A DNA stretch of 35,354 nucleotides, taken from NCBI GenBank assembly GCA_025765595.1, contig JAIVFH010000275.1:1-35354 (forward strand). Direction: 5' to 3'. Position numbers and translations under genes: made by a program. Positions 1 through 9,330 of this stretch are shown here, piece after piece. Source of the DNA: Obelidium mucronatum. Lineage: Eukaryota > Chytridiomycota > Chytridiomycetes > Chytridiales > Chytriomycetaceae. A model generated the notes under the pieces. That model made no database searches. It saw only the letters and a list, made by a program, of their open reading frames with translations, and was not told the DNA's origin. The first letter of the stretch is position 1. Each line of letters begins with the position of its first letter.

Positions 1-1160
1 GAAACAATTGATTTAAAAGGACAAAATAACAGAAATCACAATTCAGCTTCAAAACATGGAAAAAAAATCAGTACGCATAGTTTGGTATGTGTTTTTCTAT
101 TTGCTAAGTTTTTCTGAGACTTTTTAATCAGGGAGTTGTTGTTGCTATGCCTTTTGGCCAATTTGCTTTGTGGCATCAGGGACCTCTCTTTGCATTTGAG
201 CTTCCATCTCGCATCATTCTCACACACATGTCAACTGACTATGTGTATGCATTTGGCTTTTCTTCAGGTCAGGTCTCTGTGACAAACAAAATGAACCAAG
301 CCACTGTTTCTATTTGCGGAAAACCATTCTTTGTGCTTGAATTTGAATCAATTGAAATCCTTTCTAAATTTAAACCAAAGCTTGAGGGCCTGTCCCCTAA
401 AGAGTTAAAATGAAAAATAAATTTAACTTTAGGGATTTACTGCAAAAATGAATTGTCACATGGGGGGATGGATTTTCAAATGATGAGCTCATGTTGTAGG
501 GGTAGCCGGAGGACCCAAGTCAACATGTGCAAGTAAGCAAGGATAGATGCACTGTGTGGAGAAGATTTGGGAAGATGGGCAAAAAAATCAGGAACAACTT
601 TTTCAGCCAATGGGTGATGCTGACGCATGTCCGTGTACCCATTTGTACGTGTACATACGCCCCCCCTTGTCTGAATCACGGGAAATTTTTTTACAGATGA
701 ACAAAGAGTAAAAATAAAGCAAGAAGTAAAAAGCCCCGTCAACAAAAAATAAGAAAACCAATTCATCATGGCTGCCGGAACCCCATCTCTGACCCAAATT
801 GTATACAAAGCGTGGATTTCATCAAAATAAGTGCCGCTTTTCAAAATCCAACTTCCAGGCATGGTGTGAATCATACCTCACTAGCGATGTTGTTCAATTA
901 CCCAGTGGTCACCATACTTCCAAGCTTCAATTATCCTGTAATCCAAAAATAAGCCATTATTTAAGCTAGATCAGTCGGATCACAGCGTCAGTTGTAGATA
1001 TGTCTAACTGTTAGTCTACCACGGTGTTACAAGTAGAAGAAATTCTTGTGTGTTTATATAGTATTTGGTTTGTGTGCTAATATCCAATGAATGAAGTGCG
1101 GAGACTTGGGAAATATTGGCGTCAATGTGGCACAGTAGAATAAAGCCAGTTAACCATAAA
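1..1160. other. Intergenic, no recognisable gene
   Basis: AT-rich sequence. An 88-codon frame on the plus strand (147-413) and a 132-codon frame on the minus strand (874-476) are open, but neither shows a motif, signal peptide or splice context I recognise. Given the transposon relics that follow, this may be decayed mobile DNA. I see no RNA gene here. Confidence 0.4.
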
Positions 1161-1165
1161 ACGTG

Positions 1166-1600
1166 TTCAATTCAGTTCCAACGCGAATAGGTAATAGGCA
1201 ATAATAGAATCAGCGATGATAAAAACCTTCAAGATCGTAACGAATAAACAAAAAAGAGTTAAAACCGCAAAGTTTCGAAGATTTATTTGTTTGTACCTTT
1301 GTAATAATTTGAATACATTAAATCAATTGCTTCCAATTATGCAATACACCAAGGAATTCCCAACCATCATAAACACATCCGCCGTTCAACACTCCTTCAA
1401 ACCTTAAAATGCCTTCAATTCAGTTCCAAGGCAAATAGGTAATAGGCAATAATAGAATCAGTGACAATAAAAATCTTGATTCACAAAGAACCCTCTATCA
1501 GTACCAACTACAAAACAAAACCCAAAAAGATAGTAACCTTCAAGACCGTAACAAATTAACAACAAGGAGTTAAAACCACAAAATTCTGAATAAAAAACAA
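1166..1600. repeat. Diverged direct repeat (two copies)
   Basis: A unit starting TTCAATTCAGTTCCAA and containing AATAGGTAATAGGCAATAAT occurs at about 1166-1225 and again at about 1416-1470. A second block (ACCTTCAAGAYCGTAAC followed by GAGTTAAAACC) follows each copy, at about 1226-1280 and 1536-1590. The copies lie in direct orientation about 250-310 bp apart and differ by scattered substitutions and indels. This lies downstream of the integrase relic on its strand, so it could be part of the 3' end of that element, but no LTR ends were found. Confidence 0.5.
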
Positions 1601-1766
1601 TAAGTAGGGAAGAACATCAAGTTTATATGGAAAAGGTGAAAGAATAAAAAAACAATGATAAAAAAAGTCCAAGACAATTAGCCACAAAGAACAGGGCAAT
1701 TGCTCTAGGAGAATTCCCAGTGCCAAATTTAAAGCAGCGTTGGCCGTTACATGGAAATCCCGAAAA

Positions 1767-2330
1767 TCAATGACAAAACACTTGATGTGAAACCCAAGTG
1801 CAACAGTCCTTTGAACCCAGCAGTAGCAATGCGTTTTCCCTTGACGCACAAAAGACAGAAACTTGAGACTCATGAAAAGAATTCCCAACAGAGACAGCGT
1901 CAGATACTTCTTCAAGTGAGACAAGCTCAGATAATTTGTCAAGGTCTTCAAACAGGTCAATGATAGTACTGGAGAGAAAACTTGAAATCAGAGGATGTAG
2001 ATCAGAATCAGAAACTTCAACTTCATTCCAAAACAGCGACGTAGAACTGAAAGCCATCGGAGGATACCAGAGCTTGAGATGATCACCAGAAACAGGACAC
2101 TTGCGTTTTCTTCTGTCCAATTCCTTCAAGACATAGGTTCCCTTGCAAACATTGTGAATAATAAACGGACCATACCAGACATCTTTTAGCTTGCAATGAA
2201 AATGGTCGTGCATGTTTGAGTCGAAAATAAGAACTGCGTCACCAATATTTAAGTGCTCAGACCGCAGTTGTTTCTTGTGGTTTTCATTGTAATAATCCGC
2301 GCCTTTCTTGCCAAGAGCAATACAAGGGCA
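1767..2330 (-). pseudogene. Ty3-like retrotransposon integrase, C-terminal fragment
   Basis: Reading down the minus strand from about 2330 the frame gives a basic linker (ADYYNENHKKQLR), then a module like the integrase C-terminal part of Ty3-type polyproteins: a GDAVLIF strand, KLKDVWYGPFIIHNV (compare KFxxxWxGPyxVxxv), TYVLKELD and a closing SGDHLKLWYPP (compare xNGRRLKPYxxP). The frame then runs on in low-complexity acidic/serine-rich sequence to a stop near 1767. Just upstream of 2330 a TGA interrupts the frame, while a plausible continuation lies in another frame, so the element is decayed. Protease, reverse transcriptase and the integrase catalytic core are not visible in the window. 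The family-level call rests on the spacing of the GPF, YxL and LK motifs. Confidence 0.65.
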
Positions 2331-2962
2331 CTTTCAGAGGCATCAGGAGATAAGAAGAAAATAAAGGGTACACTGGTATGGTATTCAGTCACTCAAATGC
2401 GGCCACATCCATGTTCGGGACTTGTGTGCAATTCCTGCAGCCAGATTGCACCCTTCAATCTTGACGTATGGCATGGCATCTTGCAGTATTGTCTTCTGAG
2501 ACGCGGTAAGGCAGGCTTTCATGGCAAGGACCAAGAGACGCCTCCTAGCTAGAGCACTCATTAGGAATTTTTGAAGACTTTGCAAAAAAAAAGAGAAAGG
2601 CTCTGTGTGCCCTTGTAAGCCAAAGTCATGGGACCAGTCATGGGACAGGTGTCTTGTCTTGTTTTACTTCCCTTACAGCGTGTGATAGACACCATGAAAT
2701 GGCAGCGGCAGAACGCATGTGTCTCATATGTGTGCTGTTCCTGTTCCAGTGAGTTGCAAATTGCTTGTCTGCAGAATTTTTCTATCCTGACATTTTTTTC
2801 TTTAATCTTGAAATTGAGGCTACAGTCACAGCTGCCGCCAGTCCTCAACTCCTTGCTACGCCGCTGACAACTCGGATCTCTCCTGAACAATCTGCTGGAG
2901 GTTACTGCTTTCATGAGCTCTGCCTCCTGCAAACGCTGGTGCCAGCACCACCGTCAATTAGT
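2331..2962. other. Probable decayed mobile DNA, unassigned
   Basis: Overlapping open frames exist on both strands, for example minus 2585-2385 and 2932-2561 and plus 2628-2867. None shows a domain I can name. The minus-strand frames lie on the same strand as, and upstream of, the integrase fragment, so they may be a degraded part of the same element. Confidence 0.3.
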
Positions 2963-2982
2963 CACCTGAAATGACCACATTC

Positions 2983-3293
2983 TTTTTTTTTTTGGTTTCG
3001 ATGTAAATGTATTTTGTAATTAACACTTTGTCGAACAACTGCTTCTCCCCAATTTCTCAGAACAGTATAGTTAGGCCTGGCTCACATTCTGTACAGCAGG
3101 TGACTTTGCACTCCAACTCCCCTTGTAGACCTCCCGTCTACTTCCTCTTTTTTCTTGGGCACCTTCCACTCTACTCTGTAGTTCAGAAGTGCAGGAACTA
3201 CCACCAATTTCATTTTCAGTTCCACCAGGGTTTGAACCGGGAACCTGCAGCACATGGGCATCAGGTTGTAACCACCTGAGTCATTGATCCCCA
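2983..3293 (-). mobile_element. tRNA-related SINE with poly-A tail and 20-bp target duplication
   Basis: The insert of about 311 bp is flanked by a perfect direct repeat, CACCTGAAATGACCACATTC, at 2963-2982 and 3294-3313. Read on the minus strand, it begins with a tRNA-like head: an A-box-like TGACTCAGGTGGTTA (3283-3269) and a near-consensus B box GGTTCAAACCC (3238-3228), about 30 bp apart as in tRNA genes. An unrelated body follows, and the element ends in an A-run (the T-run at 2983-2993 on the plus strand) directly against the target duplication. These are the hallmarks of a pol III-transcribed SINE mobilised by a LINE enzyme. It splits the Myb/SANT-like relic. No full cloverleaf can be drawn, so it is not a functional tRNA gene. 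Confidence 0.75.
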
Positions 3294-4462
3294 CACCTGA
3301 AATGACCACATTCACACTCAATCAAATACTGCTGCAGGCTCAAGGTGGCCAAAGAGCTGGAACTGGCTTCAAGCCAACTGCTTGGTCTTCTGTTGCCACT
3401 GACTTCAACTCCACATTTGGTGTCTCACTCACAGTTGTTCAAGTCAAAAACAAGCTTGGCACTTTGAAAGCTATGCTTAGCTGGGTATTCAAGCTGGAGT
3501 CGTTGAGTGGATATGGGTGGAATCAGAAATCCATGCCCCAACTGCCCCAGCTGACATTGTTGCTGCATACATGGAGGTATTTGGTACTCTTCTTACTCTC
3601 CGCATGCCTATGCTGATTCTGTTTTCATAGTCCTTGAAGCCTGTTGACAAGGGGACTGTCAAGAATCTTGTATTTTGTGGTTGCCCCAACTTCCGTCTCC
3701 TGCGCAATCTCTACAAGAAGAACTTGGGTATAGGTCAGTCAGTTTGCAGCCACATCTGTCCAAGCAGATACATCTAACAAACAAGAAGATGGCGCCAACG
3801 CAGATGAGGCTTTTGAGGATAACGAATCCATCCTTCAAGACACCAGCGTTGACGATCCTCCTGTTTGAAGTAACACCAGCGTCCCACCTATCTCTGTATA
3901 CATCTTGTGTTTTCTTGCATAATAAAATTGACGTTGATGTGTCTCGAATTCTAAGCTTGTATATCAATAAAGGTTATCCACCTTCAACAGCTTCCTACAG
4001 CCTCAAAAGTGGAGAGCGCCCATGAAGGTCACACACAAGCAAGGATACCTATTTGAAAGGCATTGAACGAGGGATTGAAAACGCAATTGCCTTGTACAAA
4101 AGCAAAACTGCCCCTGCTGTGCCCTCCTGGCTCCAGTTGACCGGTTTGCTGCCATTCCAGAATCCCACCAGCTGTCACTGCGTGCTGCTGAGCACTTGGA
4201 ATCCCTTCTCACACAATTGGACAGATATTTTGATGGCAAGGAATGCGCCTGACTGTCTTGGCAATTGTTGTTCAAGTTATTCAACGCCACTCCTTTCAAT
4301 GCAACAATCTTCTACGGGCTTTCAAACAATGAAGAAGCTGCTGTGTCATACTCGCAGGAGTTTTACAATTCCCCTGCAAATGGATTAGATTGTCAGCTCC
4401 TCATTTATTCCTTTTTTTCTGTAGATATTTGTTTTTTCCATCTTTTTTTGGTTTTTTGTTAG
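3294..4462 (+). pseudogene. Myb/SANT-like DNA-binding protein, frameshifted relic
   Basis: From 3302 the frame reads PEMTTFTLNQILLQAQ, then GQRAGTGFKPTAW, FNSTFG, QVKNKLGTLKAML and SGYGW. This is the arrangement of Myb/SANT-like (Myb_DNA-bind_3 type) domains found in fungal and plant proteins, often with Harbinger-type elements. After GYGW the expected continuation (EIHAPTAPADIVAAYMEVFG) is in another frame, so there is a frameshift near 3525-3535. Further fragments, a helical stretch like EHLESLLTQLDRYF near 4185 and FNATIFYGLSNNEEAAVSY near 4280-4340, lie in different frames separated by stops. The N-terminus was split by the SINE. No intact product can be made. Confidence 0.6.
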
Positions 4463-4465
4463 CTA

Positions 4466-4880
4466 CTTTTATAGCTACTTATGGATAAGTAGCTCCTCAT
4501 AATTTCTCACGATTTTTGTTTTTTTAGGTGCTTAAATTTCCGATTTTTTGGGGCCTAAGCTACTTCGGCCCCGCTCAGCCCCGAAAATTTTATGCACCTA
4601 AAAAAACAAAAATTATGGAGAAAATCAAAACTCATCATTGGCCATAAATTCAATAAGGCCCCATTCAGCCCCGAAAAACCGGAAATTTATGCACCTAAAA
4701 ACAAAAATTATGAGAAATTATGATGAGCTACTTATGCATAAGTAGCTTATTGAAATAATTTCAAAAAACTCATTATTGGCCAATAAACAGATTATTGATA
4801 AGTAGCTTTTTTGTCAAATCTCATAAGTAGCTTATCAAAACACATTATTGGCCATAAATTCAATAAATTCGAAAAGTAGG
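4466..4880. mobile_element. Foldback/MITE-like inverted repeat, left cluster
   Basis: An arm at about 4473-4548 is repeated in inverted orientation at about 4668-4747. Each arm carries a short palindrome (AGCTACTTAT...ATAAGTAGCT), then CATAATTTCTCA, an A/T run, AGGTGC, AAATTTCCG and GGGGC. The middle contains a further partial copy with GGCCCCGCTCAGCCCCG. Several more TAAGTAGCT units and TTATTGGCC repeats follow to about 4880. No coding capacity is seen. The layout is that of a non-autonomous foldback or MITE family, with related sequence in inverted orientation at 6290-6503. Confidence 0.65.
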
Positions 4881-6100
4881 TCCGAAGCTATTATAACCAC
4901 TTTTCAACAAAAAACACACAAATTTGAAACAATTCAAAACCATCAACATTAGCACTTAAACACCTTTTATTTGGTGGAAAACAACAAATAGAGAAATAAA
5001 TACAACTTCTTCATTATTAGGAGCAATTAAACAATGGAGAAGAGATTCAAGCAGAGATTCTCTTAAAGAACTGGTATAGGAGCTGGAGACAGCACCAGCG
5101 CGGGACGCTTGGTAATCCACAATTACAGTTTGTGGAATGCCCTGCGTCCGCTGCATCCATCCAGTTCCAGTGCCATCGCCCAGAGCAGCGGTTCCGCTCC
5201 GCCGCCGCTTGTGCAGCAGTGGGCCACAGCATTGTTTTGGCAGTGATGCATCTCGGCAAGGCGGTCACAGTACTTGAGAAGGCGGGCTACGTCTGGTGAA
5301 TGATAGGAGACAGAGTCAACAACTCCAGCACACAAATAAACACACAAAAGATAAAAAGAGAGTGACTTACTCCCACATAGACAGCAGTAGTGTGACTAGT
5401 CGAATGTTGGACTTTGATGGAAGAATATTTGGAACAAATTTTCATCACTCGAACTTGACCTACCAGCAACCTTTCTGGATGGGATACTGTGAGAGTTCAA
5501 ACTGTAAGTGCTTTATTCTTCCCTTAAATACAGTATGTATCTAACAATTACAAAAAGGAGAAGGGGGGAAGCAAAACGGGACGAGACACTGGTGTCACGT
5601 GCCTGACCCCATGACTTGCCGCTCACAAGGCATGCACACATTTCCACACTTCCACTTTTTTTTTCTTTGTTCTGAAATTGTTGATGTTTCTCTGATGTCC
5701 TTCAGGCTACCACCGTTGAGCCACCACCTTTGCACAGACAAGGATCTCTCTACCGAGGCAAGAAGAGTCTCAAGCGCATGAAGTCAATGCCGCCTAAGGT
5801 GAGTGCGGTGAGGCTGCATGTATGATTTGTTGTTATCACCTCTAACTGTCATGTGAAATAGTGCCATTTGAACGCTCTGAGTAGATTGCATGTGGAGTAT
5901 GTACCAGTTGAATGAGTTTCGCATATCCAAGCGTGTCGGTTAGTTTTTTTTTTTTTTTTGAGTTTGCTTGACATTAGACTATGATCGCATTCTGTTGGGA
6001 TACAGTGGTGCCTACCAATACCTATCTGTTATTCAATATCTTTCTTTTTCATTTTATTATAACCAGTGGATGAATGTGAACTGCCAAATCATAATATGGT
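4881..6100. other. Unassigned region with isolated exon-like pieces
   Basis: No complete gene is recognisable. One stretch, 5707-5800, looks like an exon: it is preceded by a pyrimidine-rich CCTTCAG, reads ATTVEPPPLHRQGSLYRGKK and continues in a basic frame, and ends at AAG/GTGAGT. Another frame at 5398-5513 ends at a GTAAGT donor. On the minus strand 5347-4956 holds overlapping frames rich in Cys, His and Ala. None matches a family I know. The region lies between inverted copies of the TAAGTAGCT repeat, so it may be cargo of, or captured by, a mobile element. Confidence 0.3.
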
Positions 6101-6114
6101 GTTTGGTTTCGGAG

Positions 6115-6189
6115 CAAGCGAGAGAGAGAGAGAGAGAGGGAGAGAGGGAGCGAGAGAGAGAGAGAGAGAGAGAGCAAGCGAGAGAGATC
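6115..6189. repeat. GA-rich microsatellite
   Basis: About 70 bp of imperfect (GA)n on the plus strand, broken by GGGA and CAAGCGA interruptions. The sequence GCAAGCGAGAGAGA occurs at both ends of the tract. The reading frame through it is not coding. Confidence 0.9.
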
Positions 6190-6289
6190 AATAAACAATC
6201 AATCATAATATACAGCTTTTTATTTCTATTTTTGTGCTCTTTTTGTGATTTATGTGTGATTTATGGATTTATCGGCAATAAACCGGTGC

Positions 6290-6503
6290 TAATTATTGAT
6301 AAGTTGGTCTGAGCTCATTATTGATAAGTAGCTTGGACCAAAGTATGCATAAGTTGGCAATTGCCGTCATAAGTAGTTTATTGATAAGTAGGTCATTTTC
6401 TACTTTTGGAGGCTGAACGGGGCCTTATGCATAAGTAGCTCGTCATAATTTCTCAATTTTTTTTTTTTTAAGGTGCATAAATTTCCGACTGAACAGGGCC
6501 TTA
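6290..6503. mobile_element. Foldback/MITE-like repeat, right cluster (inverted)
   Basis: Several TAAGTAGCT/TAAGTAGG units occur, followed at 6425-6503 by a segment whose reverse complement matches the right arm of the left cluster (4668-4747): GAGAAATTATGA, GAGCTACTTATGCATAAG, AAATTTATGCACCT and GGCCC...TTCAG are shared. The two clusters are about 1.6 kb apart in opposite orientation. No coding sequence is present. Confidence 0.6.
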
Positions 6504-6515
6504 TTTTTCTTCAAT

Positions 6516-6605
6516 TTAACTGCAGTTTAAGGTGAGAGCGGGTTTGGGTCAACCCGGCGGGGTGCCCCGGCCCTGAACGTCACGGGGCCGGGTCATGGTT
6601 GGACC
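6516..6605. repeat. Left end of hAT element (imperfect TIR, GGGTTYGGG-rich)
   Basis: TTAACTGCAG...AAGGTG followed by GCGGGTTTGGGTC on the plus strand aligns, with small gaps, to the reverse complement of 9212-9170 (TTAACTACAGTAAGGTG...GGGCGGGTTCGGGGTC). Further GACCCG/CGGGTC repeats follow, as is usual for hAT subterminal regions. Exact ends and an 8-bp target duplication could not be fixed. Confidence 0.45.
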
Positions 6606-6714
6606 TCAGCCCCGACCCGACAAACCTGACAGACCCGCCAGGTATTGCTTGCAAGGGGGTTGGAATAAAAAAACTCACAGTAATACCAAAAAAATAAAAG
6701 CACTATTTTTTAAA

Positions 6715-8966
6715 ATGGCTGGAAAAGGGAAAGAGAGGGCTGCCGCTGGTATTACGGTGTCAAACTTTTTCAGCAGAAGTGACCTCCGTGAGCTTGCACA
6801 ACAAGAGACCGAACGGCAGAAGCGGGCCTTTCTCAATATCTCCAGAAGTGTGTGCATCGTCTTCAGCATCCGCATCATCGTCAGCAGCTCCCCAACAGCG
6901 ACAACCCCTCCAACCAGTTTCAAGTTCTTCAGCATCAACATCTCGAAAGCGTCCTCATGATGACCATGATGAAAACGAAGCTGAAGATGATGAAGATGAA
7001 GGTGACAGCAGCAAAAATTGCACTCCTTTGCAACGTGCTGCTGTGTTAGGAACAATAACCCCAACACCTGCTACTTCATTGACTGCGGCCCTCGAATCCG
7101 CTCTAAACCAGCATCAGCCCTTGTCTCATCAGAAGCAGAAAAAGCATCGTGGGTGTGGGCATACTTTGACAAAAGCAAGACTGTACCCAAGCCAGCATTA
7201 GGGGCCAATTGCTACGCTTACGTCTGTCAAGTCATTTTGGATGAGAACTGTCTTTGTGGCAAACCAAGTATGTTATTTTATTTTAGTTGGTGCTCTCCTA
7301 ACTTGCTTTCTACACAGTCACTGCAGAATTGAAACCATCAACAAAAGCTTTGGCTTCCCATTTGACCGATACTCATGGACTGCGGGCTACTATATCCGAT
7401 CCAGAAAATGATACAACACCTCGCGCAAGCACCATTCTCCCTTTCTTGAAAAAACGACACACACTTCCTCAAAACATCAACAAAAGTACTGTCAATGCCG
7501 TCAGTGACTCTGTGGTCTTTCTGATGTAATTGGAAATGAGTCTGGTGAATCCGACGATGGTGACTTTGACGAACCGCCTGAAGACATTGTAGACCAGACC
7601 GATGACGAATCCAACAATGACATTCAGGATTCTGAAGCTGAACATCAAGTATGTTAAATAAGGTTATGTTTTTATTTAATGACAACATTCAGTTTGACAC
7701 AGAAACTCTCCGCCTCATCAAAACATTAGCCAGCGCAGTTTCGATGGACAACTCCAGGGATATTGTAAAGTCTCTTACATCTACAGTGTCTGCCTGTCCT
7801 GATGATGTGAGAAAACTGGTGAAAAAGGTTTGCAATATTTTCTATATTTTAAGGAAAAGTGCTAACGTAGCTCTGCCACACCGTCGCCACATTGTCGCAT
7901 ACGCTCAAGCCGCTGCCCGAATACTTGCAAATAGCCCGACCTTACGTAAGCGTCTGGAGGACCAGTGCATTGCCATGGGTGTGTCTTTCAAGATGTTGAT
8001 TCGTGCAGTCAAGACTCGTTGGAACTCAATCTACGAAATGATTGACCCGCTGATCCAAATCTGGGAACCATTAAACATTGCCCTTGCAACAGTGGCTCCA
8101 AGGGAACATGCCAAGTACTGCATTGGTTTTTCACATGATGACAATATGGGTTTCAAAGACACCGACCTTCGCCACTTCAAGGACTTGAAACAGTTTCTTC
8201 AGCCCTTCTACAATGCAACAAAAAGACTTTCCATTGGTCACAAGCCAACCATCCATATTGTTGTCCCTTTAATGGTTAGTCTTTGTTCAGACTTGAAGGC
8301 TATTTCAAATGGCTTCTTTCCTTACTACCTGCGAAACGGAGCCGCTTGTGCATTGGAAAAGCTGGAGAAGTATGCCTATGAAATTCGCTCTTCGGACGCT
8401 TACATTATTCCCACAGGTTCAACCCCCTTTTTTTCAGTCTTGGATCCCCACCAAAAACTCAAGTTCTTTCTGAACAACCCATATGTCTTACACCACCATG
8501 TCGAGGCCGATTTTGCGCTGTCTATAAGGGGTATCACTCAAAGTATGGATCACCACTTGACACTGGTGTCAACCAGACGGCTGCAGGAAACACCAATGTG
8601 GATCCCCTTTTCTATGAGTGGTTGACTGAGCAGTCTTCCCAACCAGTTCTCTTGGAGTGTGACAAGTATCTTGGAGACCAACTAGAGCCAACTGCTGAAC
8701 TAGCAAGCTTGTCTTTCTGTCCACTCCAATATTGGAAGCAACAAAAAGTGTGGCCAGTTTTACAGCGCATGGTCCGTAACTACTTTGCCTCACCTGGATC
8801 AAGCGTGGACGTTGAACGAATGTTTTCTGTCAGTGGTAGAATGTGCTCAAGTCTGAGAACGCGGCTTAAGGGACAAACTATTGAAATGACACAATGCCTA
8901 AAAGATTGGTATCCAAACTTGATATTTGACGAGACAAAGAAGGAGCAATATGTGTTTTATTTTTAA
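6715..8966 (+). pseudogene. hAT-superfamily transposase, frameshifted and lacking part of the core
   Basis: A start at 6715 (MAGKGKERAAAG) leads through a Ser- and Asp/Glu-rich N-terminus that changes frame at least twice. A BED-type zinc finger follows (SWVWAYF, CQVILDENCLC, then SHLTDTH), split by a plausible intron at 7270-7319. An acidic linker (about 7535-7650) leads directly to the post-core region (LANSPTLRKR, RAVKTRWNSIYEM, FKDLKQFLQPFYNATKRLS) in an open frame to 8625. Another frameshift near 8520 precedes the C-terminal dimerisation domain (8598-8966: SSVDVERMFSVSGR, LRTRLKGQTIEM, CLKDWY). The roughly 200-250 residues that normally lie between BED finger and acidic linker, with the first catalytic aspartates, are absent. 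The element cannot move itself. Confidence 0.85.
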
Positions 8967-9092
8967 GTTTTGGTATTTTATTTATTTTATTCTTGTTTAT
9001 ATCTAGCTTTGTGGTATTTTTATTTATTAAATATTCTTGTGGTTACTTCCTATTTTATTTAAAAGATACAATGTATTTCACATTGAACTATA

Positions 9093-9212
9093 GAGGTAAA
9101 CCCGTCGGGTTTCGGGGTGGGTTCGGGATTGGGCTCTTCCCCGAACCCTTTTTTTCAGGATTGACCTAAACCCGACCCCGAACCCGCCCTGTTTGCACCT
9201 TACTGTAGTTAA
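9093..9212. repeat. Right end of hAT element (imperfect TIR)
   Basis: The sequence is rich in CGGGTTCGGGG and its complement CCCGACCCCGAACCC, ending in a TGCACCTTACTGTAGTTAA segment that inversely matches the left end at 6516. It follows the transposase stop by about 125 bp, with AT-rich sequence between. Confidence 0.45.
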
Positions 9213-9330
9213 TGAACCTGCAGACCATTTCATAACTTCAAGTTCAATTGAAAACTTCATTTCATTTAACTCAATGTTTATTTTTAAAAAAGTCTTGTTG
9301 CACTCATAGTAACTTTCTTAATTCTCCTTC

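Noticed and set aside
3180..3293. Possible functional tRNA gene on the minus strand
   Set aside because: A and B boxes are present but no complete cloverleaf or acceptor stem forms, and the A-run and target duplication show it is a SINE head.
5968..6312. 114-codon frame through the GA repeat
   Set aside because: The central part is just (RE)n from a microsatellite, and the ends show no coding signal.
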